A DNA stretch of 5,594 bases from Gammaproteobacteria bacterium. GTDB taxonomy: Bacteria; Pseudomonadota; Gammaproteobacteria; UBA6429; Thiohalophilaceae. A program made the position numbers and the translations under genes. The stretch lies in the NCBI GenBank assembly GCA_011052165.1, contig DRJN01000451.1:1-5594 (forward strand), given 5' to 3'. The notes under the pieces are model-generated. The model saw nothing but the letters and a program-made list of their open reading frames with translations, made no database searches and had not been told where the DNA came from. Shown piece by piece: positions 1 to 5,526 of the stretch (position 1 is its first letter; each line of letters begins with the position of its first letter).

Positions 1-8
1 CTGTTCAG

Positions 9-25
9 TACCCCCTTGAGGGGTA
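9..25. promoter_or_regulatory. G/C-tract dyad resembling a CsoR/RcnR-family operator
   Basis: The sequence shows a perfect inverted repeat, TACCCC / GGGGTA, around a five-base centre (CTTGA). Operators of the CsoR/RcnR/FrmR family of metal- and formaldehyde-sensing repressors commonly have runs of C and G flanked by A/T in this arrangement, so a metal-repressor site is plausible here. It lies about 250 bases upstream of the tRNA and more than 400 bases from the first efflux-locus gene, and so may serve a gene off the left edge. A simple hairpin of no regulatory meaning is an equally good reading. Confidence 0.3.
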
Positions 26-27
26 TA

Positions 28-84
28 AGTACCTTCACGAAATAATTTTCTGCAAAATGCACAGAAAATCATTTCTAAGGTACT
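28..84. repeat. 57-bp long imperfect palindrome
   Basis: Three complementary blocks nest inside one another: AGTACCTT (28-35) with AAGGTACT (77-84), GAAAT (39-43) with ATTTC (71-75), and ATTTTCTG (45-52) with CAGAAAAT (62-69), closing on a nine-base loop. That gives 21 pairs broken only by a 3x1 internal loop (36-38 against 76) and one A/C mismatch (44 against 70). There is no T-run after the stem on either strand, so it does not look like an ordinary terminator. It could be a mobile-element end, a replication or recombination hairpin, or the end of an upstream gene's untranslated region. Its right arm overlaps the next foldback by four bases. Confidence 0.6.
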
Positions 85-242
85 AAATAGCTGTTTCAAA
101 TACCCGTTCACTTTAGGAATAACCGTTCGTCCTGAGCTTGTCGAAGGAAGCCCTTCGCTAAACTCAGGAGAGCCTTGTCGAAGGACTCACCACGAACGTG
201 GAGTATTGCAAGTGTTCTGGTATTAGGAACAGTTATTTAGTA
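81..242. repeat. 162-bp nested foldback with ~33-bp terminal inverted repeats (MITE-like)
   Basis: The left end (81-113, starting TACTAAATA) matches the reverse complement of the right end (210-242, ending TATTTAGTA) at 27 of 33 positions without gaps. The arms enclose the REP-like core at 124-198. The whole block is therefore one nested inverted repeat with no coding capacity, the architecture of a miniature inverted-repeat element. No target-site duplication is obvious: bases just outside (77-80 AAGG, 243-246 TCCT) partly continue the inverted symmetry. The right arm reaches to within 16 bases of the tRNA gene and probably overlaps its promoter. Copy number elsewhere in the genome cannot be judged from this window. 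Confidence 0.55.
124..198. repeat. REP-like dispersed intergenic repeat (TTCGTCCTGAGC / GTCGAAGG type)
   Basis: The outer arms CGTTCGTCCTGAG (124-136) and CTCACCACGAACG (186-198) pair at 11 of 13 positions. Inside, CCTGAG (131-136) pairs with CTCAGG (163-168) and CGAAGG (142-147) with CCTTCG (152-157) over a four-base loop. The word CTTGTCGAAGG occurs twice in the same orientation (137-147 and 174-184). This reads as three degenerate repeat units in alternating orientation, like a composite REP/BIME cluster. I recognise the core from memory as common between genes in many proteobacterial genomes. Such elements are usually mobilised by TnpA-REP (RAYT) transposases; none is encoded here. Confidence 0.65.
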
Positions 243-243
243 T
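215..243 (+). promoter_or_regulatory. weak candidate promoter for the tRNA-Ser gene
   Basis: A TAGTAT hexamer at 238-243 matches the -10 consensus at four of six positions. Seventeen bases upstream is TTCTGG (215-220), a poor -35 match. Transcription would begin near 250, giving a short 5' leader before the tRNA at 258, which is normal for a processed tRNA precursor. The -10 lies inside the right arm of the 81-242 foldback. The call rests mainly on position; the -35 is not convincing. Confidence 0.2.
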
Positions 244-257
244 CCTCAGCCTCAATG

Positions 258-347
258 GGAGAGCTGGCCGAGTGGCTGAAGGCGCACCCCTGCTAAGGGT
301 GTATGGGTTAACGCCCATCGAGGGTTCGAATCCCTCGCTCTCCGCCA
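258..347 (+). tRNA. tRNA-Ser(GCU)
   Basis: A complete 90-nt type II tRNA. The acceptor stem pairs GGAGAGC (258-264) with GCTCTCC (337-343), followed by discriminator G344 and an encoded CCA (345-347). The D arm begins TGGCCGAGTGG. The anticodon stem is 285-289 with 297-301, and the seven-base loop 290-296 carries anticodon GCT at 292-294, which reads serine codons AGC and AGU. The long variable arm (about 302-319) has the stem ATGGG / CCCAT typical of tRNA-Ser. The T arm pairs GAGGG (320-324) with CCCTC (332-336) around TTCGAAT. Serine tRNA genes are frequent integration sites for genomic islands, and the accessory-type metal locus begins just downstream; no second copy of the tRNA 3' end is present in the window. 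Confidence 0.98.
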
Positions 348-350
348 GAT

Positions 351-383
351 ATAAAAGGGCATCGTATGATGCCCTTTTATTTT
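351..383 (+). terminator. intrinsic terminator of the tRNA-Ser transcript
   Basis: A perfect 13-bp stem, 351-363 with 368-380 (core AAAGGGCATC / GATGCCCTTT), closes on the four-base loop GTAT. The descending arm runs into the T-rich stretch TTTTATTTT (375-383). It starts three bases after the tRNA CCA, so it should end the tRNA transcript. The ascending arm begins ATAAAA, so the element is T-rich on the other strand too and could be bidirectional. It separates the tRNA from the efflux locus, which therefore needs its own promoter. Confidence 0.93.
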
Positions 384-457
384 GCGCGTGGATTCAGGAT
401 TTAGGCTGATTCATCCCTGGCCTTGCATCATGGATAGAATTAATGCACGATAACGGC

Positions 458-769
458 ATGAAAAAAAGACGGGTTCATATTTTGGTGCTGAGTTTGTTCC
501 TGATTAATATTGTCTGGGCGATGGATAGTGGTGCTGAGGCCATATCCGGGCAGTTTGCCGGCCAGTCTGTAGAGAATAATGCACCATCGAAAAATATCGT
601 TGACTTCGATTCCTGTGGACACTGCGCCCATGCCAGTGCCCACCTTATTGCCTTAACACAGGGCGGCATGCATTCCGGCTTCCATTCAGTCGGGGGCAAT
701 TTTTGCGCCCGGTTTAAATTCTTTTATTCCCGTATTCAACAACCCCCTACCCAACCCCCAAAAGCCTGA
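458..769 (+). CDS. small exported Cys/His-rich protein, CzcI-like accessory of the metal-efflux locus
   Basis: A 103-residue protein. A basic start (MKKRR) and a hydrophobic stretch ending near VWA (about residues 3-21) look like a Sec signal peptide, so the product is probably periplasmic. The mature part is mostly polar. It has one metal-ligand-rich segment, DSCGHCAHASAH (about residues 51-62), further histidines in GGMHSGFHS, a third cysteine in NFCARF, and a proline-rich tail ending PPTQPPKA. Small exported proteins with a Cys/His patch and Pro-rich end commonly sit at the head of Czc/Cus-type loci (the CzcI-like group), where they are thought to help sense or bind metal; that assignment is from family resemblance and position. 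I chose the ATG at 458 because it gives a clean signal peptide. An in-frame ATG at 443 adds MHDNG and has a slightly better weak upstream GGA. Neither has a strong ribosome binding site. TAGAAT at 435-440 could be a -10 that would favour the 458 start. Confidence 0.75.
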   Translation: MKKRRVHILVLSLFLINIVWAMDSGAEAISGQFAGQSVENNAPSKNIVDFDSCGHCAHASAHLIALTQGGMHSGFHSVGGNFCARFKFFYSRIQQPPTQPPKA

Positions 770-775
770 TCACTC

Positions 776-790
776 ATTCCGACTCGGAAT
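776..790. promoter_or_regulatory. 15-base perfect palindrome, possible operator
   Basis: ATTCCGA and TCGGAAT are perfect inverted repeats around a single C, starting seven bases after the stop codon of the small exported protein. Perfect dyads of this size often bind dimeric repressors. As RNA it could form only a five-pair stem with a five-base loop and no following T-run, so termination is unlikely. I do not recognise it as a known metal-regulator box. Confidence 0.35.
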
Positions 791-797
791 TCCGTCT

Positions 798-817
798 CTG
801 GCATGCAGCCAGGCTGC
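798..817 (+). other. two overlapping, mutually exclusive short hairpins
   Basis: CTGGC (798-802) can pair with GCCAG (808-812), or GCAGC (805-809) can pair with GCTGC (813-817). The two stems share bases 808-809 and cannot coexist with the other pairings. The second is followed by TTTATTGT, a weak terminator-like tail. This could be a modest attenuator or partial terminator between the small gene and the adaptor gene. The stems are only five pairs long, so the evidence is thin. Confidence 0.25.
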
Positions 818-1006
818 TTTATTGTCTGTTATACCCATACAGATAAAAATATCATAGCCGCGTCGGCGTTCTGAATTCATTCCGCAAACTATTTTTTTTC
901 GGCCACGGCTGAATAAAAAGCGGATTTTCCACTACCTTTGTTAGATTGGGCCAGCGCTTTAAAGAAATACGCCGGTTGATCGGATTAGGTTAATGAGAAG
1001 CTGATT

Positions 1007-2098
1007 ATGCGATATTCAATTTTATTTATTTTATCATTCGGCCTGTTTTGCGTGGCACCGGGATATGCCGGTCAAGATCACGTGGAAGGGGGATTAAAAA
1101 TGGACGCCTCAACACGCCAGGCGCAAGGGATTAGAACGGCGCGGGTGAAACTGCATGCCCTGTCTGATCTGGTCAGAGCGCCCGGTGAGGTATCCATCAA
1201 CATTTATCGTTCCACCCAGGTGACGCCACGGATCAGCGCCCAGGTTATCAAACGTCATGCCGTGCTCGGTGACGAAGTCACGAAAGGGCAGCGGTTGGTG
1301 ACCTTGTCCAGTGTTGATATGGCCGATGCACAGGGGGCCTTGCTGGTTGCCGATCGTGAATGGCAGCGGGTAAAAGGGTTGGGTCGCAAGGTTGTCTCCG
1401 AGCGGCGCTATGTTGCTGCACAGGTAGCGCGGCAGCAGGCCTATGCGCGGGTGCTGGCCTATGGCATGAGTAAAACTCAGATTAGCGCGCTGCTGAAACA
1501 GAAGGATGTTGCAAGGGCAACCGGCGCCTTTGATCTGTTCAGTCCGCAGACCGGGACTATTATTGATGATAATTTTATTGTCGGTGAACTGGCCAAGCCT
1601 GGTCGCCTGCTATTCGAAATCAGTGATGAATCACTACTCTGGGTCGAGGCGCAACTACCGCCTGAAGATGCCGTGCGCATCAAACGTGGCGCCAGCGCCA
1701 GCGTCAGTATCGATGGCAAAACCTGGATCAAGGGCCGGGTTATCCAGCGTCATCATCGGCTGAATGAAACCACACGTACCCAGTCTATTCGTATTGAAGT
1801 CCCCAATACAGAGGACACGCTGCATCCGGGCCAGTTTGTACAAGCGGTAGTGCAAACCGGTAATGCGGCGCCGGTAATCGCGGTTGCGCAGACGGCGGTG
1901 ATCCTGATGCAGGGCTCACCCACAGTATTCAAGGTGAAAGGTGATGAACTGCTTCCCCAGCCCGTCGAGACGGGACGCACCCGCAGTGGTTTTACCGAGG
2001 TCCGGGCCGGCCTGGCGGTGGGCGATGAGGTCGTGATCAAGGGCGCCTTTCTGCTGAAATCCCTGGCGCTTAAATCACAGATTGGCGAAGACCATTAA
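1007..2098 (+). CDS. periplasmic adaptor subunit of a heavy-metal RND efflux pump (CusB/CzcB family)
   Basis: The 363-residue product is the membrane-fusion protein that bridges the inner-membrane RND pump to an outer membrane channel. A signal peptide spans residues 1-21 (cleavage after GYA). The order is typical of the family: lipoyl/barrel-sandwich first half from about residue 58 (APGEV, then VLGDEVTKGQRL), a short helical hairpin (about 105-165), the second sandwich half FDLFSPQTGTI (175-185), a beta-barrel (about 208-282, with LWVEAQLPPED and LHPGQFVQAVV), and a membrane-proximal domain ending in GAFLLKSLALKSQIGEDH. It is shorter than E. coli CusB or Cupriavidus CzcB. It lacks the methionine-rich N-terminal copper-binding segment of CusB, with only one Met between the cleavage site and residue 40, and has no long N-terminal His extension. 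The ATG has a weak GAGAAG six bases upstream and gives the intact signal peptide. The pump gene follows after 12 bases, and AAGGAA overlapping the TAA stop serves as its ribosome binding site. Confidence 0.95.
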   Translation: MRYSILFILSFGLFCVAPGYAGQDHVEGGLKMDASTRQAQGIRTARVKLHALSDLVRAPGEVSINIYRSTQVTPRISAQVIKRHAVLGDEVTKGQRLVTLSSVDMADAQGALLVADREWQRVKGLGRKVVSERRYVAAQVARQQAYARVLAYGMSKTQISALLKQKDVARATGAFDLFSPQTGTIIDDNFIVGELAKPGRLLFEISDESLLWVEAQLPPEDAVRIKRGASASVSIDGKTWIKGRVIQRHHRLNETTRTQSIRIEVPNTEDTLHPGQFVQAVVQTGNAAPVIAVAQTAVILMQGSPTVFKVKGDELLPQPVETGRTRSGFTEVRAGLAVGDEVVIKGAFLLKSLALKSQIGEDH

Positions 2099-2110
2099 GG
2101 AACATAAATC

Positions 2111-5100
2111 ATGTTGAATAATCTGGTTGAAGCGTCGCTACGCTATAAGTTTCTGGTCATCATTATTTTTATTGTGGTCGGATTTCTGGGGATACGGGCG
2201 GTGAATACGATTCCCATTGATGCCTTTCCGGATGTGACCCCGGTGCAGGTGAATATTTATACCGAGTCAGCGGGTCTGGCGGCTGAAGATGTGGAACAGT
2301 TACTGACCTTTCCCGTGGAATCGGGGATGGCCGGTCTGCCCGGGGTGACGGAAATCCGCTCTGTCAGCCTGTTCGGTCTGTCCTACGTGTCGGTTTATTT
2401 TGAAGACAGTATGGATATCTATTTTGCCCGCCGGCTGGTGATGGAGCGGTTGCAGGAAGTCAGTAACCGGATGCCGCAAGAGTATGGCCGACCGGAGATG
2501 GGACCCAACACTTCAGGTCTGGGTCAGGTTTTCTGGTATACGGTGGAGCGGGCCGATAAAAAATTGAAGTCAGGTGCCTTGAGCGACATGGATCTGCGTA
2601 CCCTTCAGGACTGGACGGTGAGGTTGATCCTGCGCACCGCGCCAGGTGTCGATGATGTGATGTCATGGGGTGGCCAGGAGCGCCAGTTCCAGGTAGTGAT
2701 CGATCCCATGCGCCTGATCAAATACAAACTCAGCTACCGGGACATCATGAACGTGATTCAGGCCAACAATCGTCAGGTGGGTGGCCAATATATTAACCTG
2801 GGACCCGAACAATATCTGGTGCGTGGGTTGGGGCTGGTGTCGAACGAGCGCGATATCGGTAATATCATGGTCAAGGTGGTCAACGGTACGCCCGTGTATC
2901 TGCACGATGTTGCGACTATTAAACAGGGTCCGGCGTTGCGTTTTGGCGCTGTGACCCGTGATGGTAAGGAGGTGGTGCTGGGTATGGCCTTATCGCGCAT
3001 TGGCGCCAATGCCGCCGATGTCGTGGAGGCGGTCAAGAAAAAAGTTGCCATCGCCCAGTCAGCCCTGCCCAAAGGGGCTGTGATCAAACCCGTTTATGAG
3101 CGCACCGATCTAGTGGAAAAGGCGGTGGGAACCGCCGAGCGGGCGCTGATTGAAGGCTCCATTCTGGTCGCCATCGTCTTGTTCCTGTTTCTCGGTGAAC
3201 TGCGATCAGCCATTGTCGTGATTGCCGCCCTGCCGCTGTCCATGCTGATTGCCTTCATTTTTATGAAAGAGGTGGGCCTGTCGGCTAACCTGATGTCGCT
3301 GGCGGGGCTGGCGATTGGTATCGGCATGATGGTGGATGGGGCCGTGGTGATGACTGAAAACGCTTTTCGGATCATGGCCGAGTGGCGAGAACGAGGCGAG
3401 AAAGTCAATCGTACCGCCGCCGTATTAACCGCCGCGCGTGAAGTGGCCAACCCGATTACCTTTGCCATTATCATCATCATTGTTGTGTTCATGCCCCTGT
3501 TCAGCCTGCAAGGCCTGGAAGGCAAGTTGTTCAAGCCCATGGCGTTTAATATCAGCTTTGCCATGGCCGGTTCACTGTTGTTGACACTGACGATTATTCC
3601 GGTGTTGGCGGCTCTGATTCTAAAACCGAAAGAAGAGCGTGACACTATGCTGGTGAGCGGAATCAAACGCGCTTATCTGCCGCTCCTGGCCTGGTCACTA
3701 CTAAACAAAAAGACGGTGCTGATCGCGGCGGTGGCATTACTGGCAGGAAGTCTGGCGCTGTTTCCTTTTCTGGGAAAGGAATTCATGCCCACGTTGCAGG
3801 AAGGTTCGATCATGTGGCGGGTAACGTCCATTCCTTCAACTTCGCTTGATGAGTCGATTAAAATCTCCAAAAAGATTGAGAAGGCGCTGGAGAAATTTCC
3901 GGAAGTGAGTACCACTATCGCCATGATCGGGCGGGCGGAAAAAGGCGAGACAGCCGATGTCAACTACATGGAGATCTACACCGGTCTGAAACCCAAAGCG
4001 GAATGGACCCGTTCGATAGGCGATCTGGCCGATGCGATGCGTGAGGCGCTGGAGAAAACCGTACCCACGGCGGTGATTGCCTTTACCCAGCCTATTCAAA
4101 TGCGGGTTGAGGAATTGATCTCGGGTGTACGCGCGACCCTGGCCGTGAAACTTTATGGGCAGAATCTGGCAGAGCTTGATCGTCTGAGTAAGGAGATTAA
4201 AAACGCAGTTGCTACGGTTCCTGGCGTGGCGGATCTGTCTCTGGAGGCAAACCTCGGCAAGCCTCAGATCCGGATCAAGGTTGATCGTGAGGCGCTCGCA
4301 CGTTATGGATTGAATGCGGATGACGTCCTTACGGTAGTCAGAACCGGCATCGGTAATAGTCCGGTTTCCACTCTGATCGACGGCGTCAAACGTTTTGATA
4401 TCACCGCGCGTCTGAATGATGCCTCTCGGGACTCCGTGGAAGATATCCGCAATATCCCGTTACGTACAGCAGGGGGAGCGATTGTACCCTTGTCACGGGT
4501 GGCTAAGGTGACCACGGCCGAAGGTTACTCCTTCATCCGTCGTGAGCAGTTGCAGCGTTATGCCGTGGTGCAGATGGATGTCCGCGGCCGCGATGTGGAC
4601 GGCTTTGTCAAAGACGCCAATGCGGCTATTGCCAAACAGGTGAAGCTGCCGCCCGGTTACTGGATAGAATGGGGCGGCGCGTTTGAAAATCAGCAACGGG
4701 CGCTGAAGCGGTTATCCATTATTGTGCCGTTGACAATTTTCTTTATTTTTGTCCTGCTCTATACCGCCTTCAATTCGGTCAGGTACGCCACACTGATTAT
4801 CGCTAATGTTCCCTTTGCCGCGATCGGCGGGTTGATCTCGTTATGGATCTCCGGGCAATACCTGTCGGTGCCATCGGCCATCGGTTTCATCGCCGTATTC
4901 GGGGTGGCCATGCTTAATGGTATTGTGTTGGTGAGCTTTATCAACGAACTGCGCGAAAAGGGACTGACGGTGAGCGAAGCGGTACGCAAGGGGGCGGAAC
5001 TCAGACTGCGCCCGGTCATGATGACCGCCAGCGTCGCCATTCTCGGCCTGATTCCTATGCTGCTCTCCAGTGGTGTGGGTGCTGAAACCCAACGGCCACT

Positions 5101-5206
5101 CGCTACGGTGGTGGTCGGTGGTTTGATTACCTCAACTTTACTGACACTGGTTCTTCTACCTGTTATCTACGAGTGGATGGAAACACGCAAGGAGAAAAAA
5201 TCATGA
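2111..5206 (+). CDS. czcA: heavy-metal RND efflux pump, CusA/CzcA family (probably divalent cations)
   Basis: The 1031-residue inner-membrane proton/metal antiporter works as a trimer with the adaptor upstream. The length is close to CusA and CzcA. TM1 lies at about 13-30, followed by the conserved PIDAFPDVTPVQV and the first periplasmic porter region. TM2-TM6 span about 350-505, TM7 about 535-553, and a second periplasmic region leads to TM8 (about 868-889) and the remaining C-terminal helices. TM4 carries the proton-relay acids D409 and E416 in MMVDGAVVMTEN. The position of CzcA D402 is G403, so the three-acid DFGxxxD signature of classical CzcA is missing, as in CusA. The CusA copper/silver methionines M573, M623 and M672 align with R570, Y619 and E668, which argues against a Cu(I)/Ag(I) pump. 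The QPIQMRVEELISGVR segment (from about 660) resembles CzcA more than CusA. The symbol is at family level only; the substrate is unproven. The gene overlaps the next one by four bases (ATGA). Confidence 0.95.
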   Translation: MLNNLVEASLRYKFLVIIIFIVVGFLGIRAVNTIPIDAFPDVTPVQVNIYTESAGLAAEDVEQLLTFPVESGMAGLPGVTEIRSVSLFGLSYVSVYFEDSMDIYFARRLVMERLQEVSNRMPQEYGRPEMGPNTSGLGQVFWYTVERADKKLKSGALSDMDLRTLQDWTVRLILRTAPGVDDVMSWGGQERQFQVVIDPMRLIKYKLSYRDIMNVIQANNRQVGGQYINLGPEQYLVRGLGLVSNERDIGNIMVKVVNGTPVYLHDVATIKQGPALRFGAVTRDGKEVVLGMALSRIGANAADVVEAVKKKVAIAQSALPKGAVIKPVYERTDLVEKAVGTAERALIEGSILVAIVLFLFLGELRSAIVVIAALPLSMLIAFIFMKEVGLSANLMSLAGLAIGIGMMVDGAVVMTENAFRIMAEWRERGEKVNRTAAVLTAAREVANPITFAIIIIIVVFMPLFSLQGLEGKLFKPMAFNISFAMAGSLLLTLTIIPVLAALILKPKEERDTMLVSGIKRAYLPLLAWSLLNKKTVLIAAVALLAGSLALFPFLGKEFMPTLQEGSIMWRVTSIPSTSLDESIKISKKIEKALEKFPEVSTTIAMIGRAEKGETADVNYMEIYTGLKPKAEWTRSIGDLADAMREALEKTVPTAVIAFTQPIQMRVEELISGVRATLAVKLYGQNLAELDRLSKEIKNAVATVPGVADLSLEANLGKPQIRIKVDREALARYGLNADDVLTVVRTGIGNSPVSTLIDGVKRFDITARLNDASRDSVEDIRNIPLRTAGGAIVPLSRVAKVTTAEGYSFIRREQLQRYAVVQMDVRGRDVDGFVKDANAAIAKQVKLPPGYWIEWGGAFENQQRALKRLSIIVPLTIFFIFVLLYTAFNSVRYATLIIANVPFAAIGGLISLWISGQYLSVPSAIGFIAVFGVAMLNGIVLVSFINELREKGLTVSEAVRKGAELRLRPVMMTASVAILGLIPMLLSSGVGAETQRPLATVVVGGLITSTLLTLVLLPVIYEWMETRKEKKS

Positions 5207-5526
5207 GAGAGATCAAAGCCTTTATTCATCGCAACCGTATAGCCGATGTTTTGCACACGCTCAAGCATTCGGGATTATGTGATGATAATTGCAATATTTC
5301 GGTGGTGGATGTAAAAGGCACGCTGGCAGCGATAGACAACAGTGAGCGGAATTACTCTTTACAACTGGGCGGAGCAATCATTACCGAGATCAAATTGGAA
5401 CTCATGATAGCAGATGACAAAAGTGATGCGATTGTCAAGATTATCCGTGAGCAGGCGCGCACCGGTCAGGCATCCGCGGGCTGGATATTCGTAAATGAAA
5501 TCCGGGAGGCTTACAAAATAGAGTGA
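5203..5526 (+). CDS. divergent PII-like protein coupled to the metal-efflux pump
   Basis: The 107-residue cytosolic protein has the PII fold pattern: MREIKAFI strand, helix, VVDVKG before a T-loop region of canonical length (22 residues, 40-61), IKLELMIADD, and a B-loop-like ARTGQASAGWIFV (85-97). By hand alignment to E. coli GlnB the ligand residues are lost: Q39 is A43, uridylylated Y51 is L55, K58 is E62, G87 is S91, D88 is A92, K90 is W94, and the C-terminal R101/R103 become K105/E107. A four-residue insertion near the start of strand 2 carries C26-DDN-C30. Canonical PII binding of ATP/2-oxoglutarate and uridylylation are therefore unlikely. The start is the ATG at 5203, inside the pump's ATGA overlap, with AAGGAG (5189-5194) eight bases upstream; an in-frame ATG at 5173 lacks such a site. 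Tight coupling to the pump suggests a regulator of pump activity or a metal sensor. It matches my recollection of a PII group reported beside metal-efflux genes (PII-NG). Role inferred, not shown. Confidence 0.88.
   Translation: MREIKAFIHRNRIADVLHTLKHSGLCDDNCNISVVDVKGTLAAIDNSERNYSLQLGGAIITEIKLELMIADDKSDAIVKIIREQARTGQASAGWIFVNEIREAYKIE

Larger units (their letters stand above)
770..1006 (+). other. 237-base gene-free gap between the small exported protein and the adaptor gene
   Basis: I find no credible reading frame on either strand here, and no trace of an outer membrane factor, the gene often found at this point in czc-type loci. The gap holds a 15-base palindrome (776-790), two overlapping hairpins (798-817), a GCCG/CGGC mini-dyad (857-867), an eight-T run (892-899) and the adaptor's weak ribosome binding site GAGAAG (995-1000). 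No convincing -35/-10 pair stands out; TTGTTA at 938-943 with TTTAAA at 958-963 is too closely spaced. The length suggests a leader or a second promoter. Confidence 0.6.

Noticed and set aside
137..184. Direct repeat CTTGTCGAAGG (two copies) as a possible CRISPR fragment
   Set aside because: There are only two 11-base copies, inside a larger inverted-repeat structure of REP type. There is no regular spacing and no third unit.
475..699. Minus-strand frames opposite the small exported protein
   Set aside because: They have no signal or domain pattern and overlap a plus-strand gene with a credible signal peptide and Cys/His motif in the same orientation as the operon.
835..856. GATA-AAAA-TATC stretch as a Fur- or Zur-type box
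   Set aside because: Only short half-site resemblance exists, the spacing does not match the known boxes, and AT-rich intergenic DNA yields such matches by chance.
1007..1069. Cys15 of the adaptor as a lipobox cysteine
   Set aside because: The preceding residues are GLF, which do not fit the lipobox with small residues before Cys. A normal signal peptidase I site after GYA at residue 21 fits better.
3094..3666. A 190-codon open frame on the minus strand inside the pump gene
   Set aside because: It lies wholly opposite the RND pump coding sequence, whose conserved motifs run straight through it. The translation has low complexity, rich in Ala, Ser, Ile and Met, as expected for the antisense of membrane helices. 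It is a shadow frame.
5173..5202. Upstream in-frame ATG for the PII-like protein, adding ten residues
   Set aside because: The extension is encoded inside the pump gene, has no good ribosome binding site, and adds residues before the first beta-strand where PII proteins begin. The ATG at 5203 has AAGGAG at ideal spacing.
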